A DNA stretch of 64,000 nt from Tritrichomonas musculus (GCA_039105265.1 JAPFFF010000055.1:930001-994000), one strand, 5' to 3'; numbered from the stretch's first letter, positions 1 through 10,622 are shown. The notes: generated by a model from the sequence alone, not told the origin. Numbers and translations are program-made.

Positions 1-1026
1 TGAAGATTGATCTTTATTTTCTTCAACTTTTGGTTCAAGTGAGATATCGCGAACTTTGATGTTTGTGAATTCTTGACCATCAATGACAACCTTGTCAGGT
101 AAGAATTTGTTTTCTTCTTGGTCTCTTCTCATGCATTCTTCAATTTGTCTCATATTGTCTTTATGTTCTTGTTGGTCACTTTCTGAATCATTGTCTGATT
201 TTTCATGCTTTGAAACAGTAACACTTCTTTCGTGAATTTGTATTTTTTCAGCTTCATGTTGATCCAAGACAGTCTTCATTGAAGCAAGCTGTGTCAATAA
301 AGTTTTATCATCCATATTTGTATCAAAATGATTAACTTCATCAGAAGTTATATAAACAGGAATTCCAAGTTCACTCATAACATCAGAAGCAAGCTTTGTG
401 TTATGTTCAACTTCACTAGGATTAAGCGAATAATAATTGATCTTTTCAGGAACATAAGAATCCAACAAAGCACACATTGATAATTCGTAAGGAGAGAAGT
501 TTGTAATATTTGGATAATTCATTGTCCTTTCAATTGCCCACGATTTAAGTGCATTTGTCTTTTTATTAATCATTGTTCTGGGAGTCAATTCTGCTTTGTT
601 GCTTTGAACAGAGTTTATTTTGTTACTTGAAACAACGCTTGTGATTGATTTTCCAATTGAATAATGTAAAATTAAGGACCAGATTAAGCCAAGAATTAAT
701 TTTTCATTGTTGTCACTGACGTCTTTTCCTGAGATTCCAACTAATTGAACTCCATCTTTGGTAAACATATCAATTGCTAAATCGCAATTTTGAACTTTTT
801 GTACATTCATCTTTGGCGATTCAACCCAATTACGTGGCGCATTTTTTTGTGTCAATACTTCTGCTAGTTCAACTAATGCAACTCCATTTGATAAGTCTTT
901 GGTGATATTTTCTATTTGAACATCTGCATGTCCTTTTAATTGATTTTCAACCCAACGGGAAAAAACATTGACTTGGAGTCTAATCCAATCTTTGTTCATT
1001 TCTGATTTTGGTGTTTGATCGATCAT
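1..1026 (-). CDS. Calponin-homology (actinin/fimbrin-like) actin-binding protein, 3' end cut by window edge
   Basis: Reading the minus strand from ATG at 1026 gives 342 codons with no stop up to base 1, so the C-terminus lies outside the window. Residues about 12-118 resemble a first CH domain: an N-terminal tryptophan helix (KDWIRLQVNVFSRWVENQL), then a DLSNGVALVELAEVL motif, then NEKLILGLIWSLILHYSI. Residues about 145-250 resemble a second CH domain, with KSWAIERT and a helix ending in KLASDVMSELGIP. Tandem CH domains at the N-terminus are the actin-binding module of alpha-actinin, spectrin, filamin and fimbrin families. The region after about residue 280 is charged and probably coiled coil. 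Its role would be crosslinking or anchoring of the actin cytoskeleton. Which subfamily it belongs to cannot be told without the C-terminus. Confidence 0.85.
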   Translation of the reverse strand, partial: MIDQTPKSEMNKDWIRLQVNVFSRWVENQLKGHADVQIENITKDLSNGVALVELAEVLTQKNAPRNWVESPKMNVQKVQNCDLAIDMFTKDGVQLVGISGKDVSDNNEKLILGLIWSLILHYSIGKSITSVVSSNKINSVQSNKAELTPRTMINKKTNALKSWAIERTMNYPNITNFSPYELSMCALLDSYVPEKINYYSLNPSEVEHNTKLASDVMSELGIPVYITSDEVNHFDTNMDDKTLLTQLASMKTVLDQHEAEKIQIHERSVTVSKHEKSDNDSESDQQEHKDNMRQIEECMRRDQEENKFLPDKVVIDGQEFTNIKVRDISLEPKVEENKDQSS

Positions 1027-1653
1027 GTTTAAATAAAAAATGAAATGAAAAAAAAATGCATTTTTTTAAGTTTTATTAAATATATCATTTTAATAGAAAA
1101 AATACATTTTTATATATTATTTATCAATTTTTTATTATTAATAATATGGGACTATAGTAATTATGTAATATATAAAATAATATATTTGTATAATAATAAG
1201 ATATAATTAAAACTATTAAGGATTATAATTGAAGTGAATATTTTAAATTTGAATGTTAAATTTTTTATTTATTCAAAATAATTTTATTTCTGAATTTTTT
1301 TTTCTGAATTTATAATAATCAATTGAAAATATAATAATCAATAATATAAAAAATACATTTGAAATACAAAAAAAAAGTTAAGTTCAATAGAAATACATTA
1401 GAAAATCAAATTTTTTTCGGCTGGCTTATTTCAATCATTTGAGTAATGAGAAGTTACTCAATTAATTGATTTTAAAATCAATTAATTGTATTTGTAAAAA
1501 AAAAAAAAAAAAAAAGAATTGTTAACAATTCTTTAGAGATTTTTCTGACAATTCTAATTCTTTCAAGAACACGAAAAGAGAATTCAAATAATAGTAAAAG
1601 AGTATTTAAATTATAGTAATGTATATATATATATATATTATTTTAAAACTTTT
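1027..1653. other. AT-rich spacer with clustered perfect palindromes
   Basis: No coding sequence seen. It holds A/T runs, a (TA)n stretch near 1622-1638 and three neighbouring palindromes: a hairpin around 1439-1461 (arms TTGAGTAA/TTACTCAA), a 30-bp perfect palindrome at 1459-1488 and a 22-bp perfect palindrome at 1513-1534. It separates two minus-strand genes. Confidence 0.6.
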
Positions 1654-4281
1654 TTAAGGAATGATTTCTTTCATTCTAGGTGGTACAAATATTAATTCTA
1701 ATTTGGAATACTTAAAGGCTTTTTTGTCAATTAAATTCAGTTTGGATTTTTCAGGGATTTCAATCACAAGGAGTTCATTACAGCTTGAGAAGGCAGCATT
1801 TGGAATTTTCCTGACATTTTTGGGAATTAAAAAGCTTTTCAAAGAAGTACTATAAAATGCACTTTTCCCAATAAATTTTAATTCAGATTCTTTTTCAAAT
1901 TTAATAATTCTAAGTTTATCACAATTACAGAAAGCATTATCCTTGATATAAGTAACTGTTTTAGGAATTAAAATCTCTTCTACGAATGAGAAAGAGAATG
2001 CGTAATCATCAATAATTTGCAATTGTGAATTCTTTAAAAATTCAATTGATTCAATTTTTTGACATTGAGAAAAAGCATAAGGAGCAATATATTTGATAAA
2101 TGATGGAATGACGATATTCTTAATATTTCTACGTGATAATATGATAATGTCAAAAATGTCACTTTTTTTATCTGATTTGCCAAGAATAAATGAATCATCA
2201 TAATACACAATATTTTCTTCATTTGAATGATAAATGTTAATGTTTTTTAACGATCTAACTCCAAAGCACCAACTTTTTTCAAATCCATCAAAGCTCGAAG
2301 GCAAAGTAATGCTTTGAATTGGACAATAGCAAAAAGCATAACTTCCAATAAAGTTTAATTTTGATCCTTGCGAAAATTCAAGGCACTCTAAACTTGACAT
2401 AAAAAATGAGCTGCCACCAATTTTGGTCACACTCGGTGGTATTTTGATTTTCTTTATGGGACAGTAGGCAAATGAATAATAGCAAATTTCATTCAATTCT
2501 GAATCCTCTAAAAATTCAACACATTCAAGTTTCATGCAACCGGAAAACGCATGATTTGAAATCTTTTTAACAAATGAAGGAATCGTTGCATGTTGAATAT
2601 CTCTGCGTGCAAATAAAAGGACATCAAAATTCATGCTTTTTAAATTCAATTTTCCAAGAAGGTATTTATTATCATAGTAAGTAATATTACTTGCTTTTGC
2701 TTGAGTTATTTTAATGTTATTTAAATCAGATATTTCATGACACCAATCATCATCAAACTCTTCTAAACTTGATGGAATTGAAAGAGAATTTAATGATGAC
2801 TTTGAAAATAATGATTTCCCAAAAATTTTATATTCCGAATTTCCTGGAAATTCAGCAGTTTGAAGCTCTTCACAACCAGAAAAAGCACACTGTCCAATAT
2901 ACTTGAGATGATCAGGGAATGAAATACTTTTTAAAAGAGAATCACTGAAAGCAAATTCTCCAATTGTTTTCAATTGTGAATCTTCTTTAAATTCCACTTT
3001 TTGAAGTTGTTGACAATTGACAAAAGCGAAACCACTTATTTTAACAACTTGTGATGGAATTGAGATATCTTTTAATGACGCCAAAGAAAAAGAAGAATGT
3101 CCTATCAATTTCAATTTCGAGTTATTTGGGAAGTAAACATTGTCAAGTTCAGAGCATTGATGAAATGAATAAGGAGCGATGTTCTCAATGAATGATGGAA
3201 TCTTAGCACTCGATATATTTCGATTTGCAAAATAGAGAACATTATAATTCTCTTCATCTTTGTCAGATTTTCCAACAACGAATTCTTCATAATTAGCAAA
3301 AACTTTATTTTTAGATGAAACTTTAATTTCATTCAAATTCGGCGTTCCCAAGCACCATTCATTCTCGAGTATTTCGAGGTTTGAAGGAATTGTGAGACTT
3401 TTTATGGAAGAATAAGAAAAAATTTGTTCTTTAAATGACTTTAATTCTGAATCTTCTGAAAAATCAACGGTTTCCAGTTTGTTACAATCAGAAAAAGCTG
3501 ATCGTCCAATTTCAGTTACATGAGAAGGAATTCGAATCCTTTCAATTGAAGAACGAGAGAATGCAAATGGACAAATCACACCAAGTTGTGAATCATCAGG
3601 AAAAAGAATCGATTTTAGATTTTGAACATTTAAAAATGCTGCCTCACAAATTGAAGTGACCAAATATTCACACAAATTAAACATGACAAATTTAGGAATA
3701 AAAACATCTCCTTCAGCTTGGTAACAACGAAAAACAGAAGCTGTCTTTTCTTCTTCATTTAAAACATAAAGTATATTATTTAATAATATCGTGTTTCTGG
3801 CTAATAAACCAACTCTCTTTTCTTCTTCTATGTCACCTTTTATTTTGGTAAATTTTGATTGAGGATAGGCATAGTTGTTGTTAAAAAAACTTTGAATGAC
3901 TTGTTGATATTTTTCTTCTTTTTGTTTTAATAGATTTTTCTTTTGTTGCATTTTTTCTTTAAGAGCTTGGTTTTTTCTCATTAATGAAAAAATTGCGTAG
4001 TTTGAAGTAATCTTTTTGCACAATTGAATAAGATTCTTCATTCGATCAAATTCTTGACTTAATTGATAGTATTGATCAAAATTTGAAATTATTATATCGG
4101 GAATTTTTTTATTCATCCAATGATCTATAAAAGATTGTAAAACTGATTCATTAACATCTGATTCAATATAATATTTATTATCTTTTTGAATCGCATCAAT
4201 AATATTAGAGCCAACATCACTTAAAAATAAAATTTTGGAAGGAATAAAGAATATTCTATTATCTAAAAGCAATTTAAACAT
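1654..4281 (-). CDS. BspA-like leucine-rich repeat protein (875 aa)
   Basis: A single 875-residue ORF. Residues about 1-100 look like the BTB-like start common in trichomonad LRR proteins. Residues about 100-130 are a lysine/glutamine-rich coiled coil. From about residue 190 to the end runs a long series of BspA-type (TpLRR, LRR_5) repeats of about 23 residues, with the motif SxIxxIxIPxxVxxIgxxAFxxC, for example SSLEEF, FVKKISNHAFSGC and TVTYIKDNAFCNC. Larger blocks also recur (NIKNIVIPSFIKYIAPYAF-like), indicating internal duplication. BspA-like proteins are a greatly expanded parabasalid family; some are surface adhesins. No signal peptide or C-terminal membrane anchor is visible here, so a cytosolic protein-interaction role is more likely. 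The start was taken at the first ATG. Confidence 0.85.
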   Translation of the reverse strand: MFKLLLDNRIFFIPSKILFLSDVGSNIIDAIQKDNKYYIESDVNESVLQSFIDHWMNKKIPDIIISNFDQYYQLSQEFDRMKNLIQLCKKITSNYAIFSLMRKNQALKEKMQQKKNLLKQKEEKYQQVIQSFFNNNYAYPQSKFTKIKGDIEEEKRVGLLARNTILLNNILYVLNEEEKTASVFRCYQAEGDVFIPKFVMFNLCEYLVTSICEAAFLNVQNLKSILFPDDSQLGVICPFAFSRSSIERIRIPSHVTEIGRSAFSDCNKLETVDFSEDSELKSFKEQIFSYSSIKSLTIPSNLEILENEWCLGTPNLNEIKVSSKNKVFANYEEFVVGKSDKDEENYNVLYFANRNISSAKIPSFIENIAPYSFHQCSELDNVYFPNNSKLKLIGHSSFSLASLKDISIPSQVVKISGFAFVNCQQLQKVEFKEDSQLKTIGEFAFSDSLLKSISFPDHLKYIGQCAFSGCEELQTAEFPGNSEYKIFGKSLFSKSSLNSLSIPSSLEEFDDDWCHEISDLNNIKITQAKASNITYYDNKYLLGKLNLKSMNFDVLLFARRDIQHATIPSFVKKISNHAFSGCMKLECVEFLEDSELNEICYYSFAYCPIKKIKIPPSVTKIGGSSFFMSSLECLEFSQGSKLNFIGSYAFCYCPIQSITLPSSFDGFEKSWCFGVRSLKNINIYHSNEENIVYYDDSFILGKSDKKSDIFDIIILSRRNIKNIVIPSFIKYIAPYAFSQCQKIESIEFLKNSQLQIIDDYAFSFSFVEEILIPKTVTYIKDNAFCNCDKLRIIKFEKESELKFIGKSAFYSTSLKSFLIPKNVRKIPNAAFSSCNELLVIEIPEKSKLNLIDKKAFKYSKLELIFVPPRMKEIIP

Positions 4282-4359
4282 ATTAATATTTTTTAAAAAG
4301 TATTTTTTAAATCACATGTCCAATCCATAACTCATTAAAATATTTTTTCTTTTTGAATA

Positions 4360-4391
<32 letters not shown>

Positions 4392-4739
4392 TTAGTATCT
4401 TTCAAAAACATTTTTATTTAAAAGGCCAGGAAATGAGTATTTTTTGAATTCGAAAAGTGAAACGAATACAAATTTTAGTTTATCATTGCACATTTGTATA
4501 ATTAAATAGCATGATTTAGCTTCATCATACAATCTTTAGCTATTGTTATGCACTTTTTTATTATTGTATGCGTCTATTCACTATCATTCACAAATAAAAA
4601 AAAAAAAAAAAAATCCACAAACCATAAAAAAGTACAAAGCAAAATATCGCATTTAAGACGCCACATTTAAAGTATAAAAGACCATAATTGCAATAAATCA
4701 ACAAAATGTTATTTTTTTTACTTTTATATCATAAACAAC
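4282..4739. other. AT-rich spacer
   Basis: No gene seen. Contains long A runs (about 4367-4391 and 4596-4613) and otherwise unremarkable AT-rich sequence. Confidence 0.5.
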
Positions 4740-5948
4740 TTATAAAAAATCTTCAAATATCGACATTATCTTCTGATTGTTCTTTCTCCTCTTTTTCACT
4801 TCATCGAGTATCGTGTAGCTTGGGTCATCTGCCCACGGCAAGTTTGGGTCGGCCCCATTCCTTATCAAAAAGTCGATCACCTTGTACCTCAAATTGACCC
4901 TCTTCAAAAACACCTTCAAAGGCGTCTCTGTCGTCCTCCCGGGCACCTGCATGTTGACATCGTATCCATTCGCAATCAGGAGTTCGAGAATCTTGATTTG
5001 GTCGTCGTCCTTGGCATTTTTGCTGTCTCCAAAGTAGAACGGGCCAATGTGGCCATTCAAACCGATTCTGTTCACGTCAACGCCGGGCGTTTCAAGCATT
5101 TTGGCAGCCAATATCGGGTCACAAAGCATGCAGACCCAATGAACGACTCCGTTTGATGTGATGTTATCTGGAGGTTCAATGCGGAGGTATGGAAAATGCG
5201 TTACCCAGCTCATAATGAGTTCTTTAAAGTTTTGACCATTTGTTTGGTCAAATATGATCGTAAAAACGGATTTTTGACAATGAGGAGAAAATTCGAGGTC
5301 TTCGGGTCCTTTGACAAGGAATTTGATGAGTTCTGGATTGAAGGTACGGGCTGCTGTCATCGCTGGGGTGAGGTAGGCTTGGTATTCTTCAATGTGTTTC
5401 ATAAGAATTTCGCAACATTTAAAATTATTATGGAATAACGCTTTTTCTATAGGATCATCGAATCGACTTTGGCTTTTTATGATCTTGGATCCATTTTGGA
5501 ATAGTTCTTCTAATATATCAGAGCAACCACCATGAATTGTAAAACATAGAAACGAATTATTTGAAACAAGACTGGGCTGATATTGATCTTTGGCTAAAAT
5601 ATAGGAAGCTACTTCTTTAGATCCATTGTAACATGCATAATGTAAAGGATAAAAATTCCTTACAGATTGAATTTGTAAATTAATTCCTGATATTTCATGA
5701 AGATAACAAAAACATTCAAGAGAATCATAATATGCTGCTATATGGAGCAATGATATTCGATCACCTACAAAATTATCATCTCTTTCTTCTATTTTGTTAT
5801 TTCCCTTATTAATATCAAGAGTAAAATCCACGTCTTTAACGTTATTATTGTTTTTTAATAATTCTATCATATCTTTTTGGTCATTTTCTTTAATAGCTTG
5901 AATAATTTTTTCCTTATTTGTATTAGAATTCTGAAATGCATTTTCCAT
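4740..5948 (-). CDS. Ankyrin-repeat protein (402 aa)
   Basis: A single ORF from ATG at 5948. Ankyrin signatures recur through the protein: SLLHIAAYYDSLECFCYL, YPLHYACYNGSKEVASYIL, IKILELLIANGYDVNMQ, TPLKVFLKR and VIDFLIRNGADPNLPW. About eight repeats are plausible, several degenerate. There is no signal peptide or membrane segment. Ankyrin repeats mediate protein-protein contacts; no catalytic domain accompanies them, so the partner is unknown. Base composition is uneven: the 3' third (about 4780-5130) is clearly richer in G and C than the 5' half, although the frame stays open throughout. The preferred start gives the upstream context TTTATCAATATG. Confidence 0.85.
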   Translation of the reverse strand: MENAFQNSNTNKEKIIQAIKENDQKDMIELLKNNNNVKDVDFTLDINKGNNKIEERDDNFVGDRISLLHIAAYYDSLECFCYLHEISGINLQIQSVRNFYPLHYACYNGSKEVASYILAKDQYQPSLVSNNSFLCFTIHGGCSDILEELFQNGSKIIKSQSRFDDPIEKALFHNNFKCCEILMKHIEEYQAYLTPAMTAARTFNPELIKFLVKGPEDLEFSPHCQKSVFTIIFDQTNGQNFKELIMSWVTHFPYLRIEPPDNITSNGVVHWVCMLCDPILAAKMLETPGVDVNRIGLNGHIGPFYFGDSKNAKDDDQIKILELLIANGYDVNMQVPGRTTETPLKVFLKRVNLRYKVIDFLIRNGADPNLPWADDPSYTILDEVKKRRKNNQKIMSIFEDFL

Positions 5949-6865
5949 ATTGATAAATTTTGAACTTTTTGAAAAGATATAAGTCAGATAGAAGTAAATA
6001 AGGCATTTTTATAATTTTCAAGAAATTGCTTTTGAAAATAAAACATTTTATGTGTATTGTAATAACTATTACATTTTTCAATATTCAAAACAAATGAAGA
6101 AAAAAAAAAAAAAAAAAGATGATTTGATTGCTGAATACTAGAAGAATATGCTATTCCGGCAAGGAATGATACTGAATTAATGGGACAAAGAAAGAAAGAA
6201 AATTATGAACGAAAATTTTTTGTTGGTGATTTAATTAGTTAACTTTTTTTCACTTTTTGCTTTAATTGCACTTTTACCAAAATCCTACAGAAATTGTAAT
6301 TTTCAATTCATTCACAACCATCATTTATTCGACACATAATTTTCATAAAACAACTTTTAGCAATGATAATTTTCTGCATACTTTAAATAGTTCCATTTTT
6401 TTTTTTTACAAAATATACAAATTTGAAAAATTTTTTTATTATATTTGAAAATTACTAATTGTATGCTTGAAAATTGCATATTCAAAATAGGTAGAGGCAT
6501 TTATGAATTACAAGAATGCTCAATAACGATAAAAAAAAAAATATTAACAAATGAAACACACAATATCCATGATTCAGGTAAAGAACGCCATATATCAAGT
6601 GAATTTGATATTAAAAAAATATTTGATTTTAAAAAAAATGGGAAATCGGATTTGCCCGTAATCGGATTTTGCCCGCAACAGTTAAGGTCAAAATTGGCCT
6701 CTATCGTTCTTCAGAAAATAAAAGCTTGGAACTTTTTTGCAAAAAATACCTTTATGATTTATTCATATATTATTTATAAATCAATTCATATATTATTTAT
6801 GTCTTTAAACATAAAAAATAGGTATAGAAATATTTTAATTCCTAAAAAAATTTTTAATATTAAAC
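5949..6865. other. Spacer with a short dispersed repeat
   Basis: No convincing gene. Plus-strand open frames here are low-complexity and lack good starts. Around 6640-6735 lies a GC-richer block containing TTAAGGTCAAAATTGGCCTC, related to a block at 20164-20236 (see repeat entries). Confidence 0.5.
6658..6735 (+). repeat. Dispersed repeat, copy 1
   Basis: About 75 bp resembling 20164-20236 in the same orientation. The shared core is (G/A)TTAAGGTCAAAAT followed by (C/T)TGCC or TTGGCC and TATCGT. Copy 1 is preceded by a short tandem of CGGATTTTGCCCG-like units. Both copies sit 5' of a minus-strand ankyrin gene. Confidence 0.45.
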
Positions 6866-8788
6866 TCAAGCTTCTAAATCGGTATCATCAAATTGTTCGC
6901 TACTTCCTTCATCTATGCTATCCTCTCTCTTGAATGCATTTGTGATTGGCTTATAAACACTGACAAAAATAATAGCTAATATTGGTAATGTGATGAACGA
7001 GATTGATGCGAACCACAAACCATCAAAAGCAACCTCAATACCGAAAAAGTACCAAGCATACAGAGCAATTGCGTAGAGAACAGCAGCGACAACAATATCA
7101 GCCATATAGAACCAAGTCCAACTAGTAAGAATAACAATGAAAATTTCTTCAATTGATATCGTTACAGTCAAAAAGTAGAGAGTTCCAAGGCCGACAAGGA
7201 AAGTATCCCAATGGAATTTCATGTTGAATGAGAATCCCCAAAAGATCATTAATCCTTTATCACTGCCAGAAGTAAAGAAAGCACATGGAAGGACAATAGG
7301 ACTCAAAATGAAAAACGCCAAAATTATTCTGGCCCAAAGTTGAAGCTTCTTGAATCTGTAGCCTGTTATTGCTGGTCCTGCAAACACACACAAAATTGGA
7401 TGTTCTGTGTAATTATCGAACAATTTGATTTTGAAAGGCAAAAACATGAAAACAACAACACAAAAATGATAAATGAGAGCAAGTGAAATACCAACAGCGA
7501 AAGCAACAGGGATAAATTCAACAATATGCTTTTCAGAAACTTTGTATGTTTTGTCAACATTAAATTCAATTGTTTCACTAAGATCGCCATCAATTCTCAA
7601 TGTGTTTTTGCCTTTGTAATTGAAATTCTTCTTTGGCAAATTGCATTGAAAAAGTCGGGCTGAACGATCTCCCCTTTGATTCGGTATCGTTCTGACAAAT
7701 TGAGGTGAGCATTCAATTTTTTCTTTACTGTTTTCATTCTCTATTGTTGCATGAAATTGACTTGCTTTGTTTGAAAATGAAATGATACGAACAACTTCTG
7801 AAAATTCTTTCATCACTTCATTTTCATATAATGATGGTGGCGGATATGTCAAAACCGCCGGCTTATCGGTATCGGTTTTCAAATGTACATAATTTGAATG
7901 ACCGTTATCAACCGTAAAAATATGGAATCCATCATTTTGTTTACTTGTCATTCCGGTGAGTTCAATGAAACCGTTTTTATTATGCATGGTTGACAAATTT
8001 TTTGGATGCACGTGACCATTTATAAAGTATTTAATATTCCACTTTTTGAATAGCTGGCCAAGAGTCAATCCTGAGCTCGTTTTATACTGTGGATAAAAAG
8101 TAGTGGTTGTATAATGCGATATAACAATTGTAATGTCGTTTGGATCTTGCTTGCCTGATTCAATTGCTGCTTCAAGCTTATCAAGATAATGACTATCGAG
8201 TATTTTAACTAAATTCAAAAGGCCGGTACCTGACGTAAAGTCAAATGGATTAAATGATATTATTCGAATATTTCCTGTTTTTTTAACTGTAGAAACTACG
8301 GTTTCATTGATACGAAAATATTTGTGGTAATTGGTTCGTTTTTCATTGTTTTCTTTCTCTGTAATACCAACTACATCATGATTACCTATCGTTTCAAAAG
8401 CATAATCGTAAACTCCACTTGATTTTATTAATTCATTGTATTTTTGAAATTGCCAATCTATTTGATAAGATTTGCATGGACGTTTGGAGCTTTCATAGTT
8501 ATCAGCTACGTCACCGGTAACTAGTAAAAAGGTAGGTTTAATATATTGATGGATATATTTAAAGGCTCGATCGCAATTAGCCACTGCTTGTGGATATGAT
8601 TCTGATATATGAAGATCTGTCATTTGTGCAAGCCAAATTGGATCCTTTTTTTCGTCAAAAACAGAAGTTTTTGATATTGGAATAGTATATTTCTGTGGTG
8701 CTTGTACAAACGCACAAAGCAAAGTAATAACCATAAATATTAGAGGATATAAAAGCTGAGATATGATTCTAAAACAAAAATTTTTCAT
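6866..8788 (-). CDS. TMEM62-like transmembrane metallophosphoesterase
   Basis: The first in-frame ATG is at 8788, giving 640 aa; the frame extends slightly upstream only through a TTG. Residues about 11-30 form a hydrophobic signal anchor. The calcineurin-like phosphoesterase core is complete: TDLH (D58, H60), GDVAD (G92-D93), GNHD (135-138), ISH (H225) and NGHVH (258-261), the residues that bind the two metal ions. After a beta-rich linker, residues about 435-615 contain several hydrophobic membrane helices, and the tail is acidic. This order (signal anchor, phosphoesterase, multi-pass C-terminus) matches TMEM62-type proteins. The phosphoesterase domain probably faces the ER or endomembrane lumen. 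The substrate is unknown. Confidence 0.9.
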   Translation of the reverse strand: MKNFCFRIISQLLYPLIFMVITLLCAFVQAPQKYTIPISKTSVFDEKKDPIWLAQMTDLHISESYPQAVANCDRAFKYIHQYIKPTFLLVTGDVADNYESSKRPCKSYQIDWQFQKYNELIKSSGVYDYAFETIGNHDVVGITEKENNEKRTNYHKYFRINETVVSTVKKTGNIRIISFNPFDFTSGTGLLNLVKILDSHYLDKLEAAIESGKQDPNDITIVISHYTTTTFYPQYKTSSGLTLGQLFKKWNIKYFINGHVHPKNLSTMHNKNGFIELTGMTSKQNDGFHIFTVDNGHSNYVHLKTDTDKPAVLTYPPPSLYENEVMKEFSEVVRIISFSNKASQFHATIENENSKEKIECSPQFVRTIPNQRGDRSARLFQCNLPKKNFNYKGKNTLRIDGDLSETIEFNVDKTYKVSEKHIVEFIPVAFAVGISLALIYHFCVVVFMFLPFKIKLFDNYTEHPILCVFAGPAITGYRFKKLQLWARIILAFFILSPIVLPCAFFTSGSDKGLMIFWGFSFNMKFHWDTFLVGLGTLYFLTVTISIEEIFIVILTSWTWFYMADIVVAAVLYAIALYAWYFFGIEVAFDGLWFASISFITLPILAIIFVSVYKPITNAFKREDSIDEGSSEQFDDTDLEA

Positions 8789-9826
8789 GATTATTATTGA
8801 TATCAATGATTTAATGTTTAAAAGCAATTGAAAACTCTATGAATTTTTGTTAGAAAAACATAAACTCTCTTTTGAAATTTTTGAATTACTTTACAAAAAA
8901 GGAATAGTTCCATTACATTATAAAATCTCTTTTTTAATATTTAATTCCAAAAAAAGAGAAAAAGTAAAATGTGTGTTTTTTCTTCTTTCAAAAAATTCAA
9001 TAAACTCATAAATGTAAATTTGTTGGTTCAGTTAGAGTGAAATTAATTAATATATATTTCATTAGAAAATATTAATTCCTTTTTTAATTCAGAAAAATTA
9101 TTTTTAGTGATTTAAACTCTAATTAAAAATGAAAATTAAACTTATTATATAAATTATTTACTAATATATTTATGGATAAAATTGAATTAAAAAAAAAGTT
9201 TATTTGAGATTATCTATTCAAAATAATAAACCAAAAAAAAAAAATACAAAATTTGGCTCAATTTTGCTATTAATTTGTAAAAGATAAACATCAATCTTAC
9301 CATTTTAGTTCAGTAGTCCTAAATTTTGAAAAAAAAAAAAATTAATTTTTACACCTGTCTACAATTTGACTCGTCAAGAAATATTAGTGGTACTCGAGCA
9401 TATGCTTCTCCTGAAACTGGAAATGACGATGACTTTTATCATTAATTTGTTGGTCAACAACAATTAGAATTGATGCTTCTTCTTATATTTTCTAATCTTA
9501 TTAATCTAGATTCTTCTTAGAAATTATATTATAAACATGATGATTGCTACTATTACAACATTAGCCACAGCTTTTATTGTGATGGCTATGGAACTGAATT
9601 GTTAGAAAATTCACGAGTAGAAAATTAGTATGAAGAAGGATTATGTTTATTATGAGTTTTACTGTAAAAAATTTTATATTTATTTATGTTACTTAAAAAA
9701 AAGTAAGGTTATTATTGGTTTGATTACCTAGATATTAAAAATTATTATTCTTAATTAAATTTCCAGTTCAAGAAAAATTTCATGGAAATTCGAAATTAAT
9801 TTTATGCATTAGTTTTCATAACAGTT
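8789..9826. other. Spacer with possible decayed coding sequence
   Basis: Mostly AT-rich non-coding. Around 9350-9650 the composition is less biased. One plus frame reads NISGTRAYASPE, which resembles the activation-loop/APE region of a protein kinase, but stops follow at once. I regard this as a possible remnant only. Confidence 0.35.
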
Positions 9827-9898
9827 GCCCTTGTGGTGTAAAGGATAGCATGTGTGACTACGAATCATTTGGAATGGGTTCGAATCCCATCAGGGGTA
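9827..9898 (+). tRNA. tRNA-Arg (anticodon ACG), copy 1
   Basis: The 72-nt sequence folds as a cloverleaf: acceptor GCCCTTG/CAGGGGT with G-T wobbles, D-loop AAAGGATA, anticodon loop CTACGAA (anticodon ACG), T-arm ATGGG-TTCGAAT-CCCAT, discriminator A. It lacks an encoded CCA, as expected in eukaryotes. It differs from the second copy at two anticodon-stem bases, leaving a T-T mismatch at the base of that stem (27/43). No intron. A T-run follows immediately (TATTTTTTTG), suitable for RNA polymerase III termination. Confidence 0.85.
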
Positions 9899-10550
9899 TT
9901 TTTTTGCATTTTTTCATTAGTAACAAGTTTTCAACCTTTGGTGTGGCACCTCGAAACACATTAAATATCAAAGGGTATAAGTTACATATTCACAAGACTA
10001 TTAAAATTACTAATAAGGTCCAATTTTTTTTTTTTAAATTCATGATATGTTGAAGTATTACTTGAAATAAATTTTTCTAAAACAAAATAAATAATTCTGA
10101 CTGATAAATCAGAATCACATAATGTTATAAATCTGCTATAAAAATAAAAAGTGCGATGGACAGATTCTCACCATCAATTCCTGGAGTATGAATCTCATTA
10201 GCAGCTTTTTGTTCCACATTGAATTAATGTTTGATAAATAATTTTATAAATAATTAATTTTTTCTTCATACACACATATTCACACAAGTGGGAAAGCGCT
10301 ATTTTTTTAAATGGTTAGCTTTTTGGATTTTCTCATGTTTACGATCTCGGTAAATGGAAGATTATATAACTATTATTTATAATTATGCAGCTGTTTCGGA
10401 AATAGATTAGAATTTTTTGGAAATAAGATAGTAACCGATTTATTTTTTTGGAAATAATATATTTGTATTTTGTTTTTAATGTTTTCTTAAAATACCTAGC
10501 TCTTTGTTTTTAGTGGTATTAATTGTGATATTTACATCTATATATCAACA
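9899..10550. other. Spacer between the two tRNA genes
   Basis: No gene seen. A block around 10150-10230 is less AT-rich and on the minus strand reads as open sequence (EQKAANEIHTPGIDGENLS), but it has no start and no recognisable family. Confidence 0.4.
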
Positions 10551-10622
10551 GCCCTTGTGGTGTAAAGGATAGCATGGGTGACTACGAATCATCTGGAATG
10601 GGTTCGAATCCCATCAGGGGTA
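10551..10622 (+). tRNA. tRNA-Arg (anticodon ACG), copy 2
   Basis: The same cloverleaf as the copy at 9827-9898, 70 of 72 bases identical, with a fully paired anticodon stem (GGTGA/TCATC, G27-C43). Anticodon loop CTACGAA, B-box GGTTCGAATCC. A run of T follows (CTTTTTTG). The two changes relative to copy 1 fall on opposite sides of one base pair. Confidence 0.9.

Noticed and set aside
6445-6933. 162-codon plus-strand open frame
   Set aside because: Starts at TTG, low complexity, overlaps the 3' end of the metallophosphoesterase gene, and contains the dispersed repeat.
9850-10053. 67-codon open frame over a tRNA gene
   Set aside because: It overlaps the tRNA-Arg gene and has no protein-like features.
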